The position numbers were made by a program, and so were the translations under genes. The notes under the pieces were generated by a model that ran no database searches, was not told where the DNA came from, and saw only the letters and a program-made list of their open reading frames with translations. 7,519 bases of DNA from Trueperaceae bacterium (GTDB taxonomy: Bacteria > Deinococcota > Deinococci > Deinococcales > Trueperaceae). The stretch spans positions 1 to 7,519 of the forward strand of contig SKMG01000355.1 of the NCBI GenBank assembly GCA_007121175.1, given 5' to 3'. Below are positions 1 to 6,694 of this stretch, in pieces. Each line of letters starts with the position of its first letter. The stretch's first letter is position 1.

Positions 1-1043
1 AGGAGCTCCCGTGCGCTTCGGCCGAGCGCGTTCTCGAGGCCCGTGTGCCGCTCGAAGGCCGGGTTGGCCTCGATGAAGTGGTAGTCGATCGGCCGATCGT
101 CTTCGTCGAAGGTGACTTTGAGGATGCAGAACCCTTCGTCGATCGACTCGAAGAGGGTGCGGTAGCGCTCCTCCGAGGCGGCGAGAGCCCGACGCGCCAT
201 GACCTGCGCCGAGATGTCGTTGAAGTAGCAGACGACGCCGTAGCTGCCGTCGGGGAGGCGGATGCGTTCGGTGCGCCAGTCGTAGTACTCGGTCACTCTT
301 CGGTCAGAGCGCACCTCGGCGACTTCTGGTTCGTGATACGTGACGCCGGTCTCGAGGGTGCGGCGGAAGACCTGCATGCTGCGTTCGACCAGGCTCCGGG
401 GCCAGATGGTGCCGATGAACTGCTCGAAGTCTCGGCCAATGAGGTCGGGGACGTCACCGAACGCCTGTTGGGCGATGGGGTTGGCTTCGATGATGCGGAA
501 GTCGCGGTCGATGAGGTAGATGCCGATCGGTGCTCGCTGGATGAGGGCGTGGAACTGCTCACTGCGGTGTCGCAGTTCGTCTTCGGCGGTCTTGCGTGCA
601 GTGATGTCGGTGAAGTGGACGGCCACCCGGCGGCTGGTCGGGATTCCGAAGCGCCAGGCGTAGACGTCCAGCCAGCGGCCGAGCTGCTCGGCTGCCTGGG
701 TGAGCCGGACGGCGTCTCCGCTGCGGGCGACCTCGGCGTAGGTGTCGATCCAATGACGTTCGAGGCAAGGTACCAGCTCGAGAGCGGTCTTGCCGATGAC
801 GTCGTGGAGGCCGGTGTGCTCTCCGAACGCGCGGTTGGCCTCAATGAACCGGTAGTCGACGGCCTGACCTTGGTGGTCGTAGACGATCTCGATAATGCAG
901 AACGCCTCGTCGAGCGCGTCGAAGACCGAGCGGTACGACGCCGCGAGCGCTTCGTCGGTCAACGCGTCGGCGGGGATCCGCCTGATGGCCTCGCTGCCGA
1001 GGGCCGCCCCCAAGCGATGGTCACCAGCACAGGACGAGCTCAT
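1..1043 (-). CDS. Multi-PAS-domain sensor protein (N-terminal part, runs off the window edge)
   Basis: The minus-strand frame is open from an ATG at 1043 to the left edge, giving 347 codons without a stop. GAGGGG lies a few bases upstream of the ATG and supports this start. Three PAS-type sensory domains can be read: roughly residues 36-150 (ending FTDITARK), 160-280 (ending YFNDISAQ) and 290 to the break. PAS1 and PAS3 are clearly related: each has a GFC/AFC-I element, then a DYxFIEANxAF block and HTGL, while PAS2 is a different subtype. The DIT/DIS endings are the usual PAS junction to a downstream helix. There is no signal peptide or membrane segment, so this is probably a cytoplasmic sensor. 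The output domain (histidine kinase, GGDEF or other) lies outside the window, so the class of enzyme is unknown. It is transcribed divergently from the copper ATPase, but no functional link is shown. Confidence 0.9.
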   Translation of the reverse strand, partial: MSSSCAGDHRLGAALGSEAIRRIPADALTDEALAASYRSVFDALDEAFCIIEIVYDHQGQAVDYRFIEANRAFGEHTGLHDVIGKTALELVPCLERHWIDTYAEVARSGDAVRLTQAAEQLGRWLDVYAWRFGIPTSRRVAVHFTDITARKTAEDELRHRSEQFHALIQRAPIGIYLIDRDFRIIEANPIAQQAFGDVPDLIGRDFEQFIGTIWPRSLVERSMQVFRRTLETGVTYHEPEVAEVRSDRRVTEYYDWRTERIRLPDGSYGVVCYFNDISAQVMARRALAASEERYRTLFESIDEGFCILKVTFDEDDRPIDYHFIEANPAFERHTGLENALGRSAREL

Positions 1044-1123
1044 CACTGCCCCTCACGCGATCCTCCTCGTCCGAATGTACCGGGACACGGCAGGCTGGCG
1101 GGCTCGTGGGCCACGACGGGTAG

Positions 1124-1129
1124 ATTATC
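1124..1129 (-). promoter_or_regulatory. Possible -10 element for the PAS sensor gene
   Basis: The minus strand reads GATAAT here, five of six matches to the TATAAT consensus, about 80 bases upstream of the PAS gene ATG and in an otherwise GC-rich region. No clear -35 element is seen at 16-18 bases upstream, so this is only a weak candidate. Confidence 0.22.
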
Positions 1130-1323
1130 GTGACGCTGCGAGGGCTTTGATGAGGGCCGGCTACATTGTGAGCGACGTCTCGCGCGGGCCTCCTGGTGTC
1201 GCCGGCCGTCGCTGGCGATAACCACGCCCTGCAACTAGGTCCTTTGATCCACCGGACGCCGAATCATCACTCCTGCGCCCTACACATGATCCGCTGGAGC
1301 AGCGCTAGGTTGAGCGAGTGGCA

Positions 1324-1350
1324 CCACCGTACCGCGCTCGGTAGCGGTGG
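1324..1350. promoter_or_regulatory. Imperfect dyad / hairpin upstream of the copper ATPase (candidate operator or leader hairpin)
   Basis: The left arm CCACCGTACCG (1324-1334) pairs with the right arm at 1339-1350: CGGTA, one extra G, then CGGTGG. The loop is CGCT. This gives 5 + 6 base pairs with a single bulged base. It ends 21 bases before the GGAGG ribosome binding site of the ATPase. Copper exporter genes are commonly controlled by CsoR, CueR or CopY, whose operators are dyads near the promoter. This one does not match a named consensus closely. It could equally act as a hairpin in the mRNA leader. Confidence 0.4.
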
Positions 1351-1382
1351 CGGTGCCCTCGAGCCGGCCGTGGAGGTTGCTT

Positions 1383-3560
1383 GTGAAGGAGCCTTCGGAG
1401 CAGCGCGCGGCGCCCCGACGCAGAGAGCGGCGGCATGGCGGTGCCGGACGGTCCTCGCATGCCGGTGAGCCGACGGCGGACGACACGGATCACGCGCGTC
1501 ACGAGGCACCCGAAGGGCACGATGCGCACGCCGGGCACGATGCGCACGCCGGGCACGATGCGCACGGCGGGCACGATGCGCACGGCGGGCACGATGCGCA
1601 CGCCGGGCATTCGGTGGAGGCGTTCCGCTCGAAGTTCTGGATCTCGCTCATCCTCACGATCCCGGTCGTGTTCTGGTCCGAGCACATCGAGATGCTCCTC
1701 GGGTACCGCGCCCCGGTGTTCCCCGGGTCAGCCTGGATCCCGCCCGTGCTCGGCACGGTCGTCTTCATCTACGGCGGCTGGGTGTTCCTGCAGGGGGCCT
1801 CTCGCGAACTGAGGGCGCGCCTGCCGGGCATGATGACGCTGATCGCCCTGGCGATCACGGTGGCGTTCGTCTTCTCGTGGTCGGTGGAGCTAGGGCTGAT
1901 CGAGGCGCTGGCGCTGTGGTGGGAGCTCGCGACGCTGGTGACCATCATGCTGCTCGGCCACTGGGTCGAGATGCGCTCGATCGACCAGGCTCGCGGGGCC
2001 CTCGAGGAGCTCGCCAAGCTCCTGCCCGACACTGCGAACCGCGAGACGAACGGCGGCACCGAAGTGGTGCGCGTCGACGAGCTGAGATGGGGCGACGTCG
2101 TGCTGGTCCGCCCCGGCGAGAGCGTGCCGGTCGACGGTGTCATCAGGCGGGGCAGCAGCGAGCTGAACGAGGCGATGATCACCGGCGAGTCGCGGCCGGT
2201 CGAGAAGGGAGAGGGCGACGAGGTGATCGCCGGGACGATCAACGGCGAGGGCTCGCTCCGAGTCGAGGTCACCGGTGTTGGCGACGAGACCAAGCTCTCG
2301 GGGATCATGCGCTTGGTCGCCGACGCCCAGCAGTCGAAGTCACGCTCGCAGCATCTGGCCGATCGCGCGGCGCGCCTGCTGACCTTCGTCGCGATCACCG
2401 CCGGCGTCCTCACGCTCGTAGTCTGGCTAGCCCTCGGAGCCGCGCTCGACTTCTCGGTCGTGCGGATGGTGACGGTGCTGGTGATCTCGTGCCCGCACGC
2501 CCTGGGATTGGCGGTTCCGCTGGTGGTCGCGATCTCGACCTCGATGGGTGCCGCGAACGGCCTCCTGGTGCGCGATCGGCGCGGCCTCGAGGAGGCCAGG
2601 AACGTCGACGTCGTGGTGTTCGACAAGACCGGCACGCTCACGCTCGGCGAGCACCGAGTGGTGGAGATCGTGACGGCCCCGGGCCTCGAGGAGGACGAGG
2701 CGCTGCGGCTGGCCGCCGGCGTCGAGGCGGAGTCCGAGCACCCGATCGCGCGCGGCATCCTGGCAAGTGCCCAGGAGCGCGAGCTCGAGGTGCCCTCCGC
2801 CGAGGGCTTCCGGGCGATGACCGGCAAGGGCGTTGCGGCCACGGTCGAAGGAACGGAGTACCGCATGGGCGGGCCTGCTCTCTTGGAGGCCGAGGGAGCT
2901 GAGCTCCCGGACTCCCTGCGCGCCGCGGCGGAGCGCGCAGCGGAGCGCGGCCAGGCCACCATCGCGCTGCTCCGCGGCGGCGAGGTGCTGGCGCTGTTCG
3001 CCGTCGCCGACGCCATCCGCGAGGAGAGCCGCGAGGCGGTGCGGGCGCTGCACGAGCGCGGCATAGTAGTCGCGATGCTCACGGGCGATGCGGCGGCGGT
3101 GGCGAACGCCGTGGCCGCAGAGCTCGGCATCGATACGGTGTTCGCCGAGGTGCCGCCGGAGGAGAAGGCGGCGAGGATCCAGGAGCTGCAGGGGCAGGGC
3201 AAGCGGGTGGCGATGGTCGGAGACGGCGTGAACGACGCGCCCGCGCTCGCCACCGCCGACGTCGGCATCGCGATCGGCGCCGGTACCGACGTGGCGGTCG
3301 AGGCCGGGCACATCGTGCTGGTGCGCTCGGACCCGCGCGACATCCCCAAGATCGTGACGCTGTCGCGTGCCACCGGGCGCAAGATGGTCCAGAACCTGTG
3401 GTGGGCCGCGGGCTACAACATCGTCGCCATCCCCTTGGCGGCGGGGGTGCTGGCCGGCTGGGGGATCGTGCTGACGCCGGCGGTGGGTGCGGTGCTGATG
3501 TCGGCCAGTACCGTCATGGTGGCCGTCAATGCCCAGCTGCTCAGGCGCGTCTCGCTGTGA
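1383..3560 (+). CDS. copB: CopB-type (P1B-3) copper-transporting P-type ATPase
   Basis: A polytopic membrane pump that hydrolyses ATP to export copper (Cu+ or Cu2+, possibly Ag+) from the cytoplasm. I chose GTG at 1383 (725 aa) because GGAGG at 1372-1376 precedes it by six bases; a GTG at 1347 in the same frame would add 12 residues but lies in the upstream dyad. In this numbering the actuator motif TGES is at 267-270, the membrane metal site CPH at 370-372, the phosphorylation motif DKTGT at 414-418, the HP motif at 453-454, TGD at 567-569 and GDGVNDAP at 613-620. GYNIVAIP (677-684) and MSAST (706-710) are the seventh and eighth helix signatures. CPH with these partners defines the P1B-3 subgroup, as opposed to CPC CopA pumps. 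There is no HMA domain; the N-terminus is instead a His-rich stretch (about residues 37-76). About eight helices are predicted. Intact. Metal preference within the subgroup is inferred. Confidence 0.95.
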   Translation: MKEPSEQRAAPRRRERRHGGAGRSSHAGEPTADDTDHARHEAPEGHDAHAGHDAHAGHDAHGGHDAHGGHDAHAGHSVEAFRSKFWISLILTIPVVFWSEHIEMLLGYRAPVFPGSAWIPPVLGTVVFIYGGWVFLQGASRELRARLPGMMTLIALAITVAFVFSWSVELGLIEALALWWELATLVTIMLLGHWVEMRSIDQARGALEELAKLLPDTANRETNGGTEVVRVDELRWGDVVLVRPGESVPVDGVIRRGSSELNEAMITGESRPVEKGEGDEVIAGTINGEGSLRVEVTGVGDETKLSGIMRLVADAQQSKSRSQHLADRAARLLTFVAITAGVLTLVVWLALGAALDFSVVRMVTVLVISCPHALGLAVPLVVAISTSMGAANGLLVRDRRGLEEARNVDVVVFDKTGTLTLGEHRVVEIVTAPGLEEDEALRLAAGVEAESEHPIARGILASAQERELEVPSAEGFRAMTGKGVAATVEGTEYRMGGPALLEAEGAELPDSLRAAAERAAERGQATIALLRGGEVLALFAVADAIREESREAVRALHERGIVVAMLTGDAAAVANAVAAELGIDTVFAEVPPEEKAARIQELQGQGKRVAMVGDGVNDAPALATADVGIAIGAGTDVAVEAGHIVLVRSDPRDIPKIVTLSRATGRKMVQNLWWAAGYNIVAIPLAAGVLAGWGIVLTPAVGAVLMSASTVMVAVNAQLLRRVSL
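1515..1610 (+). repeat. Five tandem 18-bp repeats encoding a GHDAH(A/G) His-rich tail
   Basis: Five in-frame copies of an 18-base unit, GGGCACGATGCGCACGSC, run from 1515 to 1604, followed by a partial GGGCAT. Copies differ only at the next-to-last base (C in copies 1, 2 and 5; G in 3 and 4), switching Ala to Gly. The product is Gly-His-Asp-Ala-His-(Ala/Gly) repeated, a cytoplasmic metal-binding tail typical of CopB-like pumps. The near identity at DNA level, including third positions, suggests recent expansion by slippage or unequal recombination. Confidence 0.97.
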
Positions 3561-3588
3561 CGGCGGCCTGTACGTCGAGTGGCCGCCG
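3561..3588 (+). terminator. GC hairpin directly after the copper ATPase stop codon
   Basis: CGGCGGCC (3561-3568) pairs perfectly with GGCCGCCG (3581-3588) around a 12-base loop, starting at the base after the TGA. No T-run follows, so it is not a textbook intrinsic terminator. It may still end transcription or protect the 3' end of the mRNA. Confidence 0.4.
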
Positions 3589-3750
3589 CGGCGGTGCGCG
3601 GCACGACGGCCTTTCACATTGACGACGAGACGCTGCCGACATCGAACATCGACAGTGGCGGCTAGACTGCGACATGGTCGCGGCGACGAGCCCCGTGCGC
3701 AGCATTTCGGATCTCTCAGCCTCTTCCTAGCATTTTCATGTCGAGATCTT

Positions 3751-3756
3751 TATACT
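3751..3756 (+). promoter_or_regulatory. Possible -10 element for the SRPBCC gene
   Basis: TATACT lies in a short AT-rich patch (about 3705-3760) that contrasts with the surrounding GC-rich sequence, 58 bases upstream of the SRPBCC start. It matches five of six bases of the -10 consensus. No strong -35 element is seen at the usual distance. Together with the hairpin after the ATPase it suggests that the SRPBCC gene has its own promoter. Confidence 0.35.
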
Positions 3757-3814
3757 GTTGCGACGGGCTCTGGAACGCGACCACACGCGGATCCGTACCG
3801 TGGAAGGAGCGACC

Positions 3815-4486
3815 ATGGAACCGACCATCGAACGCACGACGCGCGGCCGGAAGAAGGTCACGTTCACCATCGAAGAGGGACCCGAGATCGAGAAGACGCC
3901 CGCTAGCTCAGGCAGCGGCTTCGGCCGCGTGCTCACCCTCACCGCAGCCCTCGTCGCCGGCTTCACGGTGGCATCGAAGGTGGTCAAGACCAAGAAGAAG
4001 ACCGGCTCGGATGCCATCTTCGTGAGCGAGAACGTCGTCATCAACCGACCGGTGAACGAGATCTACCGGTTCTGGCGCAACCTGTCGAACTTACCCCGGG
4101 CGATGAGCCACATCGAATCGGTGGAGCAGCGGAGCGGTAACCGCTCGCACTGGAAGGCCAAGGGGCCGGCCGGCACCAAGATCGAGTGGGATGCCGAGAC
4201 CCTGGTGGACCGTGAGAACGAGATCATCTCCTGGCGCTCGCTCGAGGGCGCGACGGTGCGCAACGAGGGCACGGTGCGCTTCAAGGACGTCGGCAACGGT
4301 CAGCGGACCGAGGTCAAGGTGTCACTCACCTATCATCCTCCCGGCGGTCCGCTCGGCGCCAGCATCGCCAAGCTGCTCGGCGCGGAGCCGTCGAAGCAGG
4401 TGGCCGAGGACCTGCGCCGGTTGAAGAAGGAGCTAGAGACCGGCGGCACCAGCCCTGGTACGGCCAGTCCCGGCCCCCGCAACTGA
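3815..4486 (+). CDS. Membrane-anchored SRPBCC (cyclase/dehydrase-like) protein of unknown function
   Basis: A 223-residue protein. I start it at ATG 3815 because AAGGAG at 3804-3809 is correctly placed; the frame extends 19 codons upstream but without a comparable site. Residues 1-30 are charged and soluble, about 36-56 form one hydrophobic helix, followed by a KTKKK basic stop-transfer patch, and 68-209 match the SRPBCC fold of the COG5637 / polyketide cyclase-dehydrase type. Family landmarks visible are the RPVNEIYRFW opening, SNLPRAMSHIESV, SHWKAKGPAG, IEWDAE, the YHPPGGPLGA turn and the closing AEDLRRLKKELE helix. These domains form a deep hydrophobic pocket for a lipid-like ligand, but no substrate or reaction is known for this subfamily. 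It lies downstream of the copper ATPase with a 254-base gap and is convergent with the FMN reductase gene. The C-terminal tail is rich in Gly, Pro and Ser and is probably disordered. Confidence 0.85.
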   Translation: MEPTIERTTRGRKKVTFTIEEGPEIEKTPASSGSGFGRVLTLTAALVAGFTVASKVVKTKKKTGSDAIFVSENVVINRPVNEIYRFWRNLSNLPRAMSHIESVEQRSGNRSHWKAKGPAGTKIEWDAETLVDRENEIISWRSLEGATVRNEGTVRFKDVGNGQRTEVKVSLTYHPPGGPLGASIAKLLGAEPSKQVAEDLRRLKKELETGGTSPGTASPGPRN

Positions 4487-4515
4487 CCTCATTGCGCGGC
4501 GCCCGGTCTCGCGGA

Positions 4516-4543
4516 AGCGCTCGGCGGCACGCCACCGAGCGCT
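4516..4543. terminator. Hairpin between convergent genes (candidate bidirectional terminator)
   Basis: AGCGCTCGG (4516-4524) pairs perfectly with CCGAGCGCT (4535-4543). Two further G-C pairs are possible inside one mismatch, leaving a CACG loop. It lies between the stop codons of the SRPBCC gene (ending 4486) and the FMN reductase gene (ending at 4628 on the other strand), so it could serve both. It is followed by CTCTCT rather than a clear T-run. Confidence 0.5.
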
Positions 4544-4627
4544 CTCTCTGGGGCAAGAGGCCGCCGCGGCCGCACGGCACGCGATGCCGGACGCCTATGC
4601 AGATCGTCGCGAGACGGCCGCGCGGCT

Positions 4628-5212
4628 CTAGGACGCCGGGGGCGGACGCCAGTCTCTGACCTGGCGCGTCCAGGCCGCGAGGTTGCGCAGCAGTTGGCGC
4701 ACGAAGCTGCGCGCGTCCTCGTCGATCAGTGCGCCGTCGTCGTCGAACGCGCTCGCGGCGTTGGGCACCATCACCTCGGGCCGCTGGAGCACGAGCGCGT
4801 CGTTGTAGGCGAGCACCTTGCGCAGTTCGGCCTGGGCTCGAGCGGTACCGAACCGCCCGACCGTGGCGCCCATGACCGCGGTCGGCTTGCGCTGTAGCGG
4901 CGGATCGCTCGGTGGGCGTGAAGCCCAATCCAGCGCGTTCTTGAGCACCCCGGGCAGGCTGTGCTGGTACTCCGGCGTGGCGATGAGCAGCGCGTCGGCC
5001 TCGCGGATGCGGCGCTTGAGGGCGGCCACGGTGTCGGGATCGCCCCTCTTCTCGACGTCGGCGTCGTAGAAGGGAACGCCGCGCAGGTCCAATAGCTCGA
5101 TCTTCAGGTCGTCGGGAGCGAGCTCGATCGCCGAGCGCAGGAGCTTGCGGTTGAACGAACCGCTGCGCAGGCTGCCGGCGATGCCGGCGACTCGGATGAC
5201 GTCTGGACGCAT
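4628..5212 (-). CDS. NAD(P)H-dependent FMN reductase (quinone/azo/chromate reductase-like flavoprotein)
   Basis: A 194-residue cytoplasmic flavoprotein. Enzymes of this family bind FMN in a flavodoxin-like fold and use NAD(P)H to reduce quinones, azo dyes, chromate or free flavin; the natural substrate here is not known. The ATG at 5212 is preceded by GAGGAGG at six bases, a strong site; the frame could extend 42 codons further, but that part looks non-coding. The phosphate-binding loop GSLRSGSFNR is at 13-22. The hallmark TPEYQHSLPGVLKNALDW is at 79-96. The core is complete at the usual family length. It is a monocistronic gene, divergent from the NosL-like operon and convergent with the SRPBCC gene. 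Relatives include YieF/ChrR and azobenzene reductase; I cannot place it among them. A role in redox or metal stress would fit the neighbours, but that is inference. Confidence 0.92.
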   Translation of the reverse strand: MRPDVIRVAGIAGSLRSGSFNRKLLRSAIELAPDDLKIELLDLRGVPFYDADVEKRGDPDTVAALKRRIREADALLIATPEYQHSLPGVLKNALDWASRPPSDPPLQRKPTAVMGATVGRFGTARAQAELRKVLAYNDALVLQRPEVMVPNAASAFDDDGALIDEDARSFVRQLLRNLAAWTRQVRDWRPPPAS

Positions 5213-5292
5213 GGTCTGCCTCCTCGGGTCAGGGTAGGAGCTTCGTTCCAGCACGGAGGTAGCGCAGCGGGGCGATCGGTGCGATAGGCTAC

Positions 5293-5311
5293 GAGGCGAT
5301 GTCGTCGCCTC
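5293..5311. promoter_or_regulatory. Inverted repeat in the divergent reductase/NosL promoter region
   Basis: GAGGCGA (5293-5299) and TCGCCTC (5305-5311) form a perfect 7-base inverted repeat with a 5-base spacer. It lies in the 124-base gap between the FMN reductase and the first NosL-like gene, shortly before the latter's ribosome binding site. It could be an operator or a leader hairpin. In DNA this rich in G+C a repeat of this size can occur by chance. Confidence 0.28.
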
Positions 5312-5336
5312 CCGGCGGGCCGCCCCCGAGGTCGCC

Positions 5337-6053
5337 ATGCGCGAAGCCGTCCACCGAGCGCTCGAGCCCGAGCCCTACGAACCCACCCGGCGCCACTTCC
5401 TGAGCGCCGTCGGCCGCAGCCTGGCTGCGCTCGGCCTCATCGCCGCATCTGGCTCGTCACTCGCCCGAGCCGCTGGCGGTCAGGCCGCCGAACGCCCGGG
5501 CCACGCCGTCGCCGGCATGCCCGGACGCGGTCCGCTGCTGCCGCCGCGCCCCATCCCCTGGCGCGAGGCGACCTGCGCGTTCTGCGAGATGAGCATCGCG
5601 ACGCCCGCCGGCGCGCCCCAGGGCGAGGGCTTCAGGGAGCGCACCTATGCCCAGTGGGTAGTGGCGGAGAACGGCGCCGGGCCGGACGGAGCGCTCCACT
5701 TCGAGTCGATCGCCTGCGCGCTCAACTACGCCTTCGTCCATGGTCTCCGGGACGGTGCAGACGCGACGCTCTACGTGACCGACGCCGCCGGCAGCCTGCC
5801 GGCCAGCGCGGAGGTCCTGCTGCCGGGACGGCAGGCGCTGTTCCATTGGGGCGAGCAACTGCGCGTGGCCATGAACGCCCGTTTGATCGCCTTCACCGAC
5901 GCCGACGCCCGGCAGGCGCACGCGCTGGCGCACCCCGACGAGGGGCGCCAGGCGAGTTACCGGCTGCCGACCCTCGAGGACCTCGCGCCGCTCCCCGAGA
6001 TGAACCTGATCTCTCTGCTCGCGCGACACGCCGGTATGCTCGGGGAGCGGTGA
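5337..6053 (+). CDS. Tat-exported NosL-like copper-binding protein (divergent member)
   Basis: A 238-residue protein starting at ATG 5337, with GAGG five bases upstream. Residues 17-46 form a twin-arginine signal (TRRHFLSA, then a hydrophobic stretch ending in ARA), so it should be exported folded to the periplasm or outer face. The mature part contains CAFCEM (80-85), the Cys-x-x-Cys-x-Met motif of NosL, and a third cysteine at 127 in HFESIAC, which corresponds to the family's YDxIxC segment. ATLYVTDAAG (143-152) matches the conserved strand after it. NosL proteins bind Cu+ and pass it to the NosD/NosZ maturation system. This copy is atypical: the usual C-terminal PMG turn is replaced by VAMNARLIAF, there is an insertion after the CxxCxM motif, and a long C-terminal extension follows. 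It is the first gene of the operon; the next start lies three bases after its stop. Confidence 0.8.
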   Translation: MREAVHRALEPEPYEPTRRHFLSAVGRSLAALGLIAASGSSLARAAGGQAAERPGHAVAGMPGRGPLLPPRPIPWREATCAFCEMSIATPAGAPQGEGFRERTYAQWVVAENGAGPDGALHFESIACALNYAFVHGLRDGADATLYVTDAAGSLPASAEVLLPGRQALFHWGEQLRVAMNARLIAFTDADARQAHALAHPDEGRQASYRLPTLEDLAPLPEMNLISLLARHAGMLGER

Positions 6054-6056
6054 GTC

Positions 6057-6653
6057 GTGGCCCAGCGTGAGTGCCGAGACGGCCGCGCCCTCAGCCGGCG
6101 CGGGGCGCTCGCGCGCATCGGGCGGCTGCTCGCGGCGGCGCTGCTGGCGGCGCTGCCGGCCGGATCAGCCCGGGCCGGGCGCATGGCCGGGGCGACGCCG
6201 GACGAGGCAGCGAGCCGTGATGACGGTCCCGGCCCTGCTCCGGTCCGCGTCGGCGCCCTGCGCTGCCCGTACTGCTCGATGAGCGTGATCGATGCCCGTT
6301 TCGCCGCCCAGCAGGTGACCACCGGCGGTCGCGTGTACGTCTACGACGCCATCGAGTGCCTGGTCGACCACATCGCGGGCCACGGCGGACCGGTCCTGGC
6401 AGCAGGCTGGTGCTTCGTTGCCGACCACCAGGCCTCGACCCGCGACGAGGCGAGCCTGCTGAGCGTTCACGTCGCGCAGCTGCGCCACCATCCGCGCCTG
6501 CGCACCCCGATGGGCGGCGGGCTGGTGGCGTTCGCCAGCGAGCAACAGGCCGACGCCTTCGCCGCCGAGCGCGGCTTGGACGGCATCGAAGTCTGGACCT
6601 GGGACGGGCTCGTCGAGCGCTCGCGCGAGCGGCCATGGATCCCACTACTCTGA
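6057..6653 (+). CDS. nosL: Tat-exported NosL-family copper chaperone (canonical member)
   Basis: A 198-residue protein. It starts at GTG 6057, three bases after the previous stop, with GGGGAG at 6042-6047 inside the previous gene; no upstream in-frame alternative is better, and the next ATG (6183) would remove the signal. Residues 12-41 read SRRGALARIG plus a hydrophobic run ending in SARAG, a likely twin-arginine signal with cleavage near 40. The NosL core is clear: CPYCSM (70-75), VYVYDAIECL (93-102), WCFVADHQ (118-125) and TPMGGGLVAF (150-159). NosL binds Cu+ in the periplasm and supplies it for the copper centres of N2O reductase through NosDFY. Most characterised NosL proteins are lipoproteins; this one lacks a lipobox cysteine. 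Only limited similarity to the preceding paralogue is visible outside the motifs. The gene symbol follows the family; the client enzyme is not in the window. Confidence 0.85.
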   Translation: MAQRECRDGRALSRRGALARIGRLLAAALLAALPAGSARAGRMAGATPDEAASRDDGPGPAPVRVGALRCPYCSMSVIDARFAAQQVTTGGRVYVYDAIECLVDHIAGHGGPVLAAGWCFVADHQASTRDEASLLSVHVAQLRHHPRLRTPMGGGLVAFASEQQADAFAAERGLDGIEVWTWDGLVERSRERPWIPLL

Positions 6654-6694
6654 CGAAGGTGGCTGCACGCCAGTGCAGCGAGGTGCCGCACGCC

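Larger units (their letters stand above)
1044..1382. other. Divergent intergenic region between PAS sensor and copper ATPase
   Basis: About 340 bases between the two divergent starts. I see no convincing gene here: the open frames that cross it have no recognisable protein, and most are extensions of frames antisense to the PAS gene. It should hold the promoters of both genes. Two items stand out: a GATAAT element on the minus strand, and an 11-bp dyad close to the ATPase start. Both are listed separately. A TTGAGC at 1310-1315 could be a -35 box for the ATPase, but no good -10 sits at normal spacing. Confidence 0.6.

Noticed and set aside
45..1133. A 362-codon open frame on the plus strand
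   Set aside because: It is antisense to the PAS sensor gene, whose minus-strand translation shows clear PAS motifs. The plus-strand product is low-complexity Val/Asp/Glu-rich, as expected of a GC-rich shadow frame.
1281..1290. TACACATGAT as a possible CopY-type cop box (TACAnnTGTA)
   Set aside because: Only the left half matches; the right half is TGAT rather than TGTA, and there is no second copy near the promoter.
1515..1610. CRISPR-like direct repeats
   Set aside because: The repeats are contiguous without spacers, in frame, and encode the His-rich tail of the ATPase.
1769..3382. A 537-codon minus-strand open frame
   Set aside because: It lies wholly inside the copper ATPase and gives a Ser/Ala/Thr-rich product with no domain. 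It reflects codon bias on the opposite strand.
3772..3796. GGAAC ... CCGT as an ECF sigma factor promoter for the SRPBCC gene
   Set aside because: The implied transcript start would fall on the ribosome binding site. The upstream TATACT is a more reasonable candidate.
6635..6694. Longer start (ATG 6635) for the NosY-like permease
   Set aside because: It would overlap the NosL gene and add a polar segment without a good ribosome binding site. It cannot be fully excluded.
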